Positions 6,103 through 12,733 of a stretch of 12,960 nucleotides of DNA are shown here, piece after piece (the stretch's first letter is position 1; every line of letters begins with the position of its first letter). This stretch comes from Alphaproteobacteria bacterium TMED93 (GTDB taxonomy: Bacteria > Pseudomonadota > Alphaproteobacteria > TMED109). The stretch lies in the NCBI GenBank assembly GCA_002171495.2, contig NHEU02000063.1, positions 1-12,960 on the forward strand. Reading direction: 5' to 3'. Position numbers and translations under genes: made by a program. A model generated the notes under the pieces. It was not told the origin of the DNA, searched no databases, and saw only the letters and a list, made by a program, of their open reading frames with translations.

Positions 6103-7155
6103 ATGACAGAATATTCTTTAAGTATATGTATACCAAGTAAGAGAAGTCTAGAGGAGTCAAGAGCAAGTATTTCCTCTGCAATAGGTTTCTGTGATATTAC
6201 TGGTTCTGAATTAGTAGTTTCTGATAGTTCAGGAGAAAAAAATAAATCTGAAATGTGGAACAATATCCCTCTACCATTTATGAATTATTTAAAGAATGAA
6301 AATAAGAAAGAGTCTAAATGGAGTGATAATTGGTATAATGGCATTCAAAATTGTTCTGGGAACTTTATTGGTGTGGTAAGTGATGATGACATAATTGTTA
6401 ATTTAGAAAAAAGTGTAGTAGATTATAAGGAGATAAGTCAAACAGATTTAGCTGGAATTAAACCAATAATATCTCTCTGGAACTCAAAACAAGGTATTTA
6501 TGAATTAAATAATTTTAATATTAATGGAAATACAGCTATAGAAAGGATAAAGCAATATCACGACCTATCTGCGGGTAATAATACTACCTATTATTCCTTT
6601 TTTAAAAAAGAAATACTGAACGATATTTATAAATTATTAACATATCATCCTACTAAAGGAGGTTATCTAGATTGGCCTATAGCAAGGGCTTGTGTAGCAA
6701 GTGGGAAGGTCTTGACTGATGAAACAAAGCTTTTAGTATATAAAAATAATAATTGGTTTGGAGACCAAGAGTTTATTAATAAACAGGCTATGAAACTTTA
6801 TGAAGATTGTGACCTAGGTGTAATAGGATGTTATATGTCTGATCTTTTTCATGCTTTGGATACTTTTATATTAATTATGAGAAAAAAATCTAATGTACCT
6901 TTTGATGAAAAACTAGAGGCTGCAGAATATGCCCTTGATTTTCATCTTAATAGATTAATAGATAATTATAATAGAGGCCCGCATTTTTTTAAACAAGTTG
7001 CAAATGAAATAGAAAAAATCAATATTGAAGAAAATATAGCATTAAAATTAAAAAGCGCTTTAAACATATTAAAGGTACAGTTTCCAAATTTAGTTAACGA
7101 TTATTTATTATTTTATGAAAAATCTACAGAGTCTAAATGGGGAGATATTGATTAA
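6103..7155 (+). CDS. GT-A fold glycosyltransferase (family 2-like), first paralogue
   Basis: This 350-residue protein is predicted to transfer a sugar from a nucleotide donor. The N-terminus is GT2-like: beta strand YSLSICIPSKR, the nucleotide-contacting Asp41 in VVSDSSG, and the metal-binding DxD region SDDD at 93-96 within FIGVVSDDDIIV. The C-terminal half (about 150-350) is helical and has no motif I know. I see no membrane helix, so it is probably cytoplasmic. The frame is open back to 6046, but I place the start at 6103. The paralogue starts at the same MTEYSLSIC, and the -24/-12 promoter lies inside the would-be extension. There is no Shine-Dalgarno. The gene converges on the transketolase operon. 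Donor and acceptor are unknown; flagellin or another surface protein is a guess from context. Confidence 0.85.
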   Translation: MTEYSLSICIPSKRSLEESRASISSAIGFCDITGSELVVSDSSGEKNKSEMWNNIPLPFMNYLKNENKKESKWSDNWYNGIQNCSGNFIGVVSDDDIIVNLEKSVVDYKEISQTDLAGIKPIISLWNSKQGIYELNNFNINGNTAIERIKQYHDLSAGNNTTYYSFFKKEILNDIYKLLTYHPTKGGYLDWPIARACVASGKVLTDETKLLVYKNNNWFGDQEFINKQAMKLYEDCDLGVIGCYMSDLFHALDTFILIMRKKSNVPFDEKLEAAEYALDFHLNRLIDNYNRGPHFFKQVANEIEKINIEENIALKLKSALNILKVQFPNLVNDYLLFYEKSTESKWGDID

Positions 7156-7326
7156 TATAAGTATTTTTTTATAAGTATAACTTTGATACCAAATACTTTA
7201 TATTTTTCTAATATTCTTCTAAAACAAAGAAGTTATTTCCTATATTTGTATTATTTATTAAAAACTAAGTTCAAAAAAAGATCATTCTTGAAAAATTTAG
7301 TTACATATGGAATACGTACTTTTTAT

Positions 7327-7347
7327 ACTTATATATTAATTATAAGT
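7327..7347. terminator. AT-only hairpin at the 3' end of the transketolase operon, weak terminator candidate
   Basis: ACTTATA (7327-7333) and TATAAGT (7341-7347) form a seven-base-pair stem with a seven-base loop. On the plus strand it is followed by TTTTCATTTTTTTT, so it could end transcription coming from the glycosyltransferase gene at 6103. The minus-strand stop codon at 7336 lies in the loop. Only A-T and two G-C pairs hold it together. A second weak pair, AAGTATTT (7159-7166) and AAATACTT (7191-7198), lies just after the glycosyltransferase stop. Nothing else is evident in the 180-base convergent spacer. Confidence 0.3.
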
Positions 7348-8211
7348 TTTCATTTTTTTTAAAATATTCTCCTCTGAGGAAACCATATTCGTTGTCTCAA
7401 TAGGCAAAGCTAAACTTTGAATTTTTCTATTAGTGCCAGAAATTTGTAAAGATTCTATTAACCAGGAACCAAATCCACAATCATAGAGATGGTCTTCCAC
7501 AGTAATAATGCTGCTAAATTTGCTTGCAATAGACCTTTGTTTTTTTTTTTCACTCATACCCCATATAGGCAAAGTAAATATATCCTTATTTTTAAACCTT
7601 TCAATATTATTCATTACCCATTTTAAGCTAGTTCCTGTAGAGAGCACTACATTTTCATGACCTTTATTTAAAGACAAAGGGTACCATTTTCCTGGAATAA
7701 TGTTTTTTTTATTAACTGTATATTTATGTTCATTATTTATTCCTAATCTCAAATAAGAAGGTTGTGGATTTTTGGTTAAATAGTTTAATACACTTTTTAC
7801 TTCATTCAAGTCTCCAGGAGATGCTATTTTGAAGTTAGGCATCATCCTCATTAACCCGTAATCTTGTATAGCATGATGCGAATATCCTAAATTTCCATAA
7901 CCAACTCCTCCTCCTACGCTTACTACTGTAACAGGCAGATTATGGTAGTCTACATCATTTCTTATTTGTTCTGCACATCTAAAAGTAGGAAAGTTTGCAA
8001 TAGAATATGTAAAAACATGATATCCTTCAGATGCCAACCCTGCTGCTATACTTGTCATATTTTGTTCAGCTACACCTACATTAAGAAATCTATCAGGAAA
8101 ATAATTTTTAAACTTTTCTACAACATTGTAGCCAACATCCCCAACTAATAAAAAAATATTTTTATTTTCTTTAGCAAGTTCAGTCAAATGATTAATAAAT
8201 GTACGTCTCAT
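7336..8211 (-). CDS. transketolase-like enzyme, C-terminal (pyrimidine-binding) subunit
   Basis: This 291-residue subunit carries the second half of a split transketolase. Residues about 1-160 are the pyrimidine-binding domain. Glu49 in GVAEQNMTSIAAGLASEG corresponds to the family glutamate that activates the thiamine ring, and NYHNLP/VTVVSVGGGVGYG-type segments follow. Residues 170-291 form the transketolase C-terminal domain (STGTSLKWV, TVEDH). It pairs with the upstream ThDP-subunit gene, with which it shares a 4-bp ATGA overlap, and the two should form an alpha2beta2-type enzyme moving a two-carbon ketol unit. Its place behind an amino-sugar aminotransferase and a formyltransferase argues for a role in building a special sugar rather than in the pentose phosphate pathway. 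A 1-deoxyxylulose-5-phosphate-synthase-like activity cannot be excluded. Confidence 0.88.
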   Translation of the reverse strand: MRRTFINHLTELAKENKNIFLLVGDVGYNVVEKFKNYFPDRFLNVGVAEQNMTSIAAGLASEGYHVFTYSIANFPTFRCAEQIRNDVDYHNLPVTVVSVGGGVGYGNLGYSHHAIQDYGLMRMMPNFKIASPGDLNEVKSVLNYLTKNPQPSYLRLGINNEHKYTVNKKNIIPGKWYPLSLNKGHENVVLSTGTSLKWVMNNIERFKNKDIFTLPIWGMSEKKKQRSIASKFSSIITVEDHLYDCGFGSWLIESLQISGTNRKIQSLALPIETTNMVSSEENILKKMKTYN

Positions 8212-9020
8212 AAAATTAGCTCTTTTACTGCCTGATCAAATTCAATCTTATTAGGGTTTTTATAATGCCACTCTACCTTATTCTCCATAAATGATATTCC
8301 TTTTCCTTTTAAAGTATTAGCAATTATACATTTTGGTTTTCCTTTAGAAGACTTACAAGTTAGTAAAACTTGTTCTATGCTTTTATAATTATGCCCATCA
8401 ATCTCATACACATTCCAGCCAAAACTCAAAAATTTATCTTTCATAGGTTCTATACCTAGAGTATTTTCTACACTGTCAAAACTTTGTAACTTATTATAAT
8501 CAATTATTAATATTAAATTATCTAATTTATGGTGTGATGCAAAAAGAATAGCTTCCCAATTACTTCCCTCTGCCATTTCACCATCACTATTAATTACATA
8601 AATATAGTTTGAAAGTTTTTTTCTTTTTTTAGCGACAGCCAACCCACAAGCAATAGGTAATCCATGCCCTAAAGAACCAGTAGAAAATTCAACGCCTGGT
8701 ACTTTGTGAGAAGCATGAGCCATAAAATTTGAATTATCGCTACCATATTCTAATAACTTTCTTTTAGAAAAATATCCTACATTTGCCAAAACTGCATATA
8801 AAGCAGCAGCAGCATGACCTTTGCTTAAAATAAAAATGTCTCTATCCGATAAATAAGGCTTATTTGGATTAAATTTAATTATTTTTTTTCCATATAATAC
8901 TGCTAGTAAATCAACAATAGATAAGCAACTTGCAATATGAGAAGATTTTGAATTAAAAATCATTTTTAATAAATCTAATCTAATTTTATTAGCAAGCTTT
9001 TTTATTACTTTGTTTGACAT
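8208..9020 (-). CDS. transketolase-like enzyme, N-terminal (ThDP-binding) subunit
   Basis: This 270-residue subunit binds the thiamine diphosphate (ThDP) pyrophosphate and magnesium. Family histidines are present: His28 (SSHIASCLS), His69 (LSKGHAAAALYA) and His119 (GSLGHGLP). The ThDP motif is INSDGEMAEGSNWEA (from 143) ending in DYN (174-176), so Asp146 and Asn176 are kept. The usual first glycine of GDG is serine (Ser145). The length equals the N-terminal half of a full transketolase, and the C-terminal subunit follows with a 4-bp overlap, so the split is natural rather than a frameshift. It follows the formyltransferase gene after five bases. The exact ketol donor and acceptor are unknown; an amino-sugar or sugar-nucleotide precursor is inferred from the operon. 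Confidence 0.9.
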   Translation of the reverse strand: MSNKVIKKLANKIRLDLLKMIFNSKSSHIASCLSIVDLLAVLYGKKIIKFNPNKPYLSDRDIFILSKGHAAAALYAVLANVGYFSKRKLLEYGSDNSNFMAHASHKVPGVEFSTGSLGHGLPIACGLAVAKKRKKLSNYIYVINSDGEMAEGSNWEAILFASHHKLDNLILIIDYNKLQSFDSVENTLGIEPMKDKFLSFGWNVYEIDGHNYKSIEQVLLTCKSSKGKPKCIIANTLKGKGISFMENKVEWHYKNPNKIEFDQAVKELIL

Positions 9021-9025
9021 TTAAG

Positions 9026-9778
9026 TTAGTGATTAAGTGTTAAATTTATATAAACTTTTTTTCCTTCTTCTTCAAAATATGCAAAAGATTTTTTTCCAAA
9101 ACTTCTTGCCCTTAATATATTTATAAAGTCTTTTACAATTACTTTTTTATTTAAATCTATATGATCATATTTATTAACATCTTCTTTCTTTTTAAATGAA
9201 GAATATCTTTTTCTTTGCTTAAATGGTTTTATTTGGTCATTCTTAATTTTTTTCCAATTTTTTTTAAATAGTTTAACAATTTCAAATTGTAATCTTTTAT
9301 ATAAATCCTTAGCATTATCTGTAGCCATGCGGTCAACTTTTTTCTGGACCCATATTTTCCCTGTATCTGCACTTTCATTTAGCTCATGAAGGCTAACACC
9401 ACTTTGAGTGTTTTCTATTATATTATATACGTGCGGATACCAACCTCTGTAAGAAGGAAGCAGTGATGGATGAAAATTAATAGTTTTTTTTGACAATGAA
9501 TAAAGTTTTTTATTTAATAACCACGGCCAAAAAATTGTAATTACACAGTCAATATTAAGTTTTTTAAAAAAATCTATATGTTTATCAGTTTCGTAGCTTT
9601 TCCTACCATAAAATATTCTTTTATATTTTATACCCGCTAAGTCTATCATTTTTTTTTCTAAGCTAGATTCATCTCCAGTTAAATATAGAACTGAAATTTC
9701 AAGGTTTTTTTGTTTAGTAAGAAATTTTAAAACATCTAACCCTGGTTTATGGCTTACAAATAATGCAACTCTATACAT
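9026..9778 (-). CDS. formyltransferase of the sugar N-formyltransferase/Fmt type
   Basis: This 250-residue enzyme is predicted to move a formyl group from 10-formyltetrahydrofolate to an amine. The catalytic triad of the family is complete: Asn101 and His103 in NFHPSLLPSYRG, and Asp138 in ADTGKIWVQ. A reduced C-terminal domain ends in RARSFGKKSFAYFEEEGKKV, similar to the end of Fmt and sugar formyltransferases. It is shorter than housekeeping Fmt (about 310). That, together with its operon position between an aminotransferase and a split transketolase, favours a nucleotide-linked amino sugar as substrate over methionyl-tRNA. The frame is open to a TTG at 9793 that overlaps the upstream stop. 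I prefer the ATG at 9778 because AGGGA lies about seven bases before it. The gap to the upstream gene is then 11 bases. Confidence 0.88.
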   Translation of the reverse strand: MYRVALFVSHKPGLDVLKFLTKQKNLEISVLYLTGDESSLEKKMIDLAGIKYKRIFYGRKSYETDKHIDFFKKLNIDCVITIFWPWLLNKKLYSLSKKTINFHPSLLPSYRGWYPHVYNIIENTQSGVSLHELNESADTGKIWVQKKVDRMATDNAKDLYKRLQFEIVKLFKKNWKKIKNDQIKPFKQRKRYSSFKKKEDVNKYDHIDLNKKVIVKDFINILRARSFGKKSFAYFEEEGKKVYINLTLNH

Positions 9779-9789
9779 AAAATTCCCTA

Positions 9790-11475
9790 TCAATTAAAAT
9801 ATGAGTTTATTTTTTCACAAATATATTTAACTTCATTTTTTGTTAAATTAGTTCCACTTGGCAGGTTTAAAGAAGAACATCCAATCATTTTTGCAATATT
9901 ATTGGTTATATATTTTTTATTCCATATGGGATATTTGCTAATTGGACTAAAAACTGGTCTGCTATCAATATTATTTTTTTTTAAGTATTCAATTAATCTA
10001 TCTCTTTTTTTATAACTATTATTATTTATAGAAGCACTAACCATCCAATAATTAGAATAAGTATAATCTTTTTCTTCTAATAAAGATAAATAGATATTTT
10101 TTTGCAAAAATTCTTTATACCAATTAAAAATTCTCCTCTTCATCAATATCATATCAGTAACTCTTTCCAACTGACCTAAGACGAAGGCTGCCTGAATATT
10201 AGATATTTTATATTTTAAACCAGGACCATCAATCCAGAAGGTTTTATTAGGATTTCTTCCATGGTCAGATATTTTTTTAGCTATTTTATATAATTTTAGA
10301 CTATTAGTGCACAACATACCTCCCTCTCCAGCAACCATTAGCTTTGCGCCTTGAAAACTAAAGGCGGAAAAGTCTCCAACGGTTCCACATCTTAGGCCAT
10401 TGTAAGAAGATCCAATTGCAGGGGCTGCATCCTCAACTAAACTAATTTTATATTTTGATGATAACTTTTTTAGTTGAGTTAAATTAGCAGGATTTCCATA
10501 TAAGTGAACAGCAATTATTGCCTTTGTTTTTTTTGTAATTAATTTCTCTATTGAGAGTACATCTATGTTCCAACTATCTTTTTCAATTTCAGCAAAAATT
10601 GGCGTTCCTCCTAAATAAGATACTACTCTTGCTGTTGCAACCCATGTTATATCTGGAACTATTACTTCATCACCCTCTGAAATATTTAGCGACTGCATAG
10701 CTATATGTAACGCACCTGTACAGCTAGAAGTACTGATGGCATATTTTACTCCAATATATTTTGCAAAGTTTTTTTCTAAATCTAAAATAGAACTATTCCA
10801 ATTTTTATTCCAACCATGTTTCACTGCATCTAATGTTTTTAAAGATTCTGATAATGAAACAGATGGTCCAGCAGTAAGTATTATTTTTTTACCTATTTGT
10901 TGTTTCTCTCCCTGCCAATAAAAGTAATTATAAGGTTTGGTAAAAAATGCTGCATTGATATTTTTCTTAAAACCTAATTTTTTAAAGAATTGTTCTTTCT
11001 TAGAATTATTTTTTTCTATTAATATTTGAAAATTATTAATATAAAAGGTCTTTCTAAAATACTCTAATAAATTTATAACAGCATTACTTAAAATTTTATG
11101 AGATTTACCTCTAACATAATCAATTTTATTGATATAAATACTTTTTTTCTGATGTAAATAAATTAAACTAATTAATGCTAAAAAAGAACCTTCTTGATTA
11201 GCAACCACAAACCTTATATTAGATTTTTTGGATTTGTTCGTATTGTTAATATAGTGAAAGTTATAAAAAGTATTAAGGTCTAAACTTTGTAACTTAGTAT
11301 TAAAAGGAACTAAAAAATATTTTTTATTAAACACAATAGACTTCATCCAAAGCTCTTGTATATTAGAAATATTTTTAAAAAATAAAAAAAAATCCTTTTC
11401 TTTAGTCTTAGGCTTTTTTGATCTATCGTAATTATTTTTGGTTATAATATTATTTTTTTCATTCAAATGCAGCAT
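9790..11475 (-). CDS. fused GNAT acyltransferase-like domain and DegT/DnrJ/EryC1 sugar aminotransferase
   Basis: This 561-residue protein combines two domains. Residues about 85-175 look like a GNAT acyltransferase: strands around IRFVVANQEGSFLALI, an acyl-CoA loop remnant RGKSHK (122-127) and the typical end NNSKKEQFFKKLGFKK. Residues about 195-561 are a PLP-dependent DegT family aminotransferase, which converts an NDP-keto sugar to an amino sugar. It has SSCTGALHIA (251-260) for the PLP phosphate, Asp349 in VEDAAPAIGS, and the Schiff-base Lys378 in FSFQGAKLMVAGEGGM, closest in style to perosamine-type synthases. A TTG at 11490 would extend it five residues. However, it lies inside the -12 box of the promoter, and the predicted transcription start falls on the ATG at 11475, which I chose. 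It is the first gene of the four-gene operon. No sugar dehydratase is present in the window to supply its substrate. Confidence 0.88.
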   Translation of the reverse strand: MLHLNEKNNIITKNNYDRSKKPKTKEKDFFLFFKNISNIQELWMKSIVFNKKYFLVPFNTKLQSLDLNTFYNFHYINNTNKSKKSNIRFVVANQEGSFLALISLIYLHQKKSIYINKIDYVRGKSHKILSNAVINLLEYFRKTFYINNFQILIEKNNSKKEQFFKKLGFKKNINAAFFTKPYNYFYWQGEKQQIGKKIILTAGPSVSLSESLKTLDAVKHGWNKNWNSSILDLEKNFAKYIGVKYAISTSSCTGALHIAMQSLNISEGDEVIVPDITWVATARVVSYLGGTPIFAEIEKDSWNIDVLSIEKLITKKTKAIIAVHLYGNPANLTQLKKLSSKYKISLVEDAAPAIGSSYNGLRCGTVGDFSAFSFQGAKLMVAGEGGMLCTNSLKLYKIAKKISDHGRNPNKTFWIDGPGLKYKISNIQAAFVLGQLERVTDMILMKRRIFNWYKEFLQKNIYLSLLEEKDYTYSNYWMVSASINNNSYKKRDRLIEYLKKNNIDSRPVFSPISKYPIWNKKYITNNIAKMIGCSSLNLPSGTNLTKNEVKYICEKINSYFN

Positions 11476-11485
11476 GCTTATGATT

Positions 11486-11501
11486 AGCAATTAATATGCC
11501 A
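11486..11501 (-). promoter_or_regulatory. sigma-54 (-24/-12) promoter of the aminotransferase operon
   Basis: Read on the minus strand, 11501 to 11486 is TGGCATATTAATTGCT. It has exact GG-N10-GC spacing (GG at 11500-11499, GC at 11488-11487) and a full TTGCW box. With C as -12 the start site falls at 11475, the A of the aminotransferase ATG, so the message should be leaderless. It is divergent from the promoter at 11606, and 104 bases lie between the two -24 boxes. Confidence 0.82.
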
Positions 11502-11605
11502 TATACTGCTAAAAAAGCTCTCTTAAATCTTTCATATGTGTTTGTTGTGACTTTAATAAAAAAAGGTTTTGAAGCACTGATAATCTTTTTATAACTTTCT
11601 TTATA

Positions 11606-11621
11606 TGGCACTTTAATTGCA
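11606..11621 (+). promoter_or_regulatory. sigma-54 (-24/-12) promoter of the second glycosyltransferase gene
   Basis: TGGCACTTTAATTGCA matches the consensus TGGCAC-N5-TTGCW completely, with GG at 11607-11608 and GC at 11619-11620 (ten bases between). The predicted start near 11632 leaves a five-base leader before the ATG at 11637. The 104 bases between this and the divergent promoter (11502-11605) are AT-rich with no obvious palindrome that I can call an enhancer site. Confidence 0.88.
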
Positions 11622-11636
11622 AACTATTTTATTAAA

Positions 11637-12695
11637 ATGACTGAATATTCTTTAAGTATATGTATGCCAAGCAAAAGAGGTTTTGATGAGTCAAGAGCAA
11701 GTATTTCCTCGGCTATAAACTTTTGTGATAGTACAGGTTCTGAATTAGTGATATCAGATAATTCTGGAAGCTCTGATAAATTAAAAATGTGGAATCAAAT
11801 TCCTCTTCCTTTTATGAAATACTTAAGCAATAAAAAAAATGAAAATTTATTGTGGAGTGATAATTGGTATAACGGTATGAAGAATTGTTCTGGAAGTTTT
11901 ATAGGCATAGTGAGTGATGATGATATTTTAGTAAATATTGATAAAAGTGTTTTAGAATATAAAGACATAAAATATGAGGATATTGTAGGAATAAAACCTA
12001 TAATATCATTATGGAATTCACAAGTAGGCGTATACAAACAAAATAATTTCAATATAAATGCTAATACCGCAGTAGATAGAATAAAACAGTATCAAGACTC
12101 AAATAAAGGAAATAATACTAGTTATTTTACGTTCTATAGAAGTAAAATTATTAAGGATATCTTCAAATTATTAAAATATCATCCTACTCAGGGAGGTTAT
12201 ACTGATTGGTCTATAGTTTTAAGTTGTGTAGCAAGTGGAAAAATTCTAGTTGACCCAACAAAACAACTTATTTACAAAAATAGTAACTGGTTTGGAGACG
12301 CTGTTTATATAAAAAAACAAATAAGTAAACTTTATATAGAATGTGGTTTAGAAGAAAAAGGAGTTTTGATTGCCTCTCTACTTGATGCTTTAGATTCATT
12401 TATTTTAATTATGAGAGAAAGCTCAAATCTTGCTATTGATGAGAAACTTGAAGCAGCTGATTATGTATTAAATACTAAAATTAATCAATTTATTAATAAT
12501 TTTAATATTACTGTCTATCATAAATTTCCTGATGTTATTAAAAACAAAGTAGAAATTCTTAAAGCAGAAAATAAAATTGATAAAAAACTTGATATTTGCC
12601 TTGAAATAATATCCTCATTTTTTCCTTCATTAAAAGATAAATATAAAAAATTCTATAAATATTCTACAAATTTGGAATGGGGAAATTTAATTTAA
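11637..12695 (+). CDS. GT-A fold glycosyltransferase (family 2-like), second paralogue
   Basis: This 352-residue paralogue of the gene at 6103 aligns without gaps over the first 100 residues, with 72 identities by hand count. It keeps SLSICMPSKR, Asp41 in VISDNSG, and the metal-binding SDDD at 93-96. The middle is also close (GIKPIISLWNS, GNNTSYF, YHPTQGGYTDW, NWFGD), but the last 70 residues or so diverge, which suggests a shared donor type with a different acceptor or partner. Only a few bases separate the predicted start site from the ATG, and no Shine-Dalgarno exists. It is divergent from the aminotransferase operon and converges on a partial gene at the right edge. The short spacer (12696-12733) holds only an AT palindrome at 12696-12709. 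Biological acceptor unknown. Confidence 0.87.
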   Translation: MTEYSLSICMPSKRGFDESRASISSAINFCDSTGSELVISDNSGSSDKLKMWNQIPLPFMKYLSNKKNENLLWSDNWYNGMKNCSGSFIGIVSDDDILVNIDKSVLEYKDIKYEDIVGIKPIISLWNSQVGVYKQNNFNINANTAVDRIKQYQDSNKGNNTSYFTFYRSKIIKDIFKLLKYHPTQGGYTDWSIVLSCVASGKILVDPTKQLIYKNSNWFGDAVYIKKQISKLYIECGLEEKGVLIASLLDALDSFILIMRESSNLAIDEKLEAADYVLNTKINQFINNFNITVYHKFPDVIKNKVEILKAENKIDKKLDICLEIISSFFPSLKDKYKKFYKYSTNLEWGNLI

Positions 12696-12733
12696 AAATA
12701 ATATTATTTGATAATTATAAAATTTAAAATATC

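Noticed and set aside
8208..8211. Possible frameshift splitting one transketolase into two genes
   Set aside because: The break is a clean ATGA stop-start overlap at the natural domain boundary, as in other two-subunit transketolases, so it is a true split.
9779..9793. TTG start for the formyltransferase overlapping the upstream stop
   Set aside because: The ATG at 9778 has an AGGGA ribosome-binding site and gives the usual formyltransferase N-terminal strand directly.
10736..10921. Plus-strand open frame opposite the aminotransferase
   Set aside because: It is antisense to conserved PLP-domain sequence; it has no ribosome-binding site and no recognisable motif.
11476..11490. TTG start for the aminotransferase fusion
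   Set aside because: It overlaps the -12 box of the sigma-54 promoter and lies upstream of the predicted transcription start; the ATG at 11475 fits instead.
11795..12052. Minus-strand open frame of 85 codons opposite the second glycosyltransferase
   Set aside because: It is antisense to the conserved GT-A core, including the DxD region, so it is a shadow frame.
12696..12709. AAATAATATTATTT palindrome after the second glycosyltransferase as a terminator
   Set aside because: It is a loopless, all A-T palindrome in very AT-rich DNA and would not form a stable hairpin.
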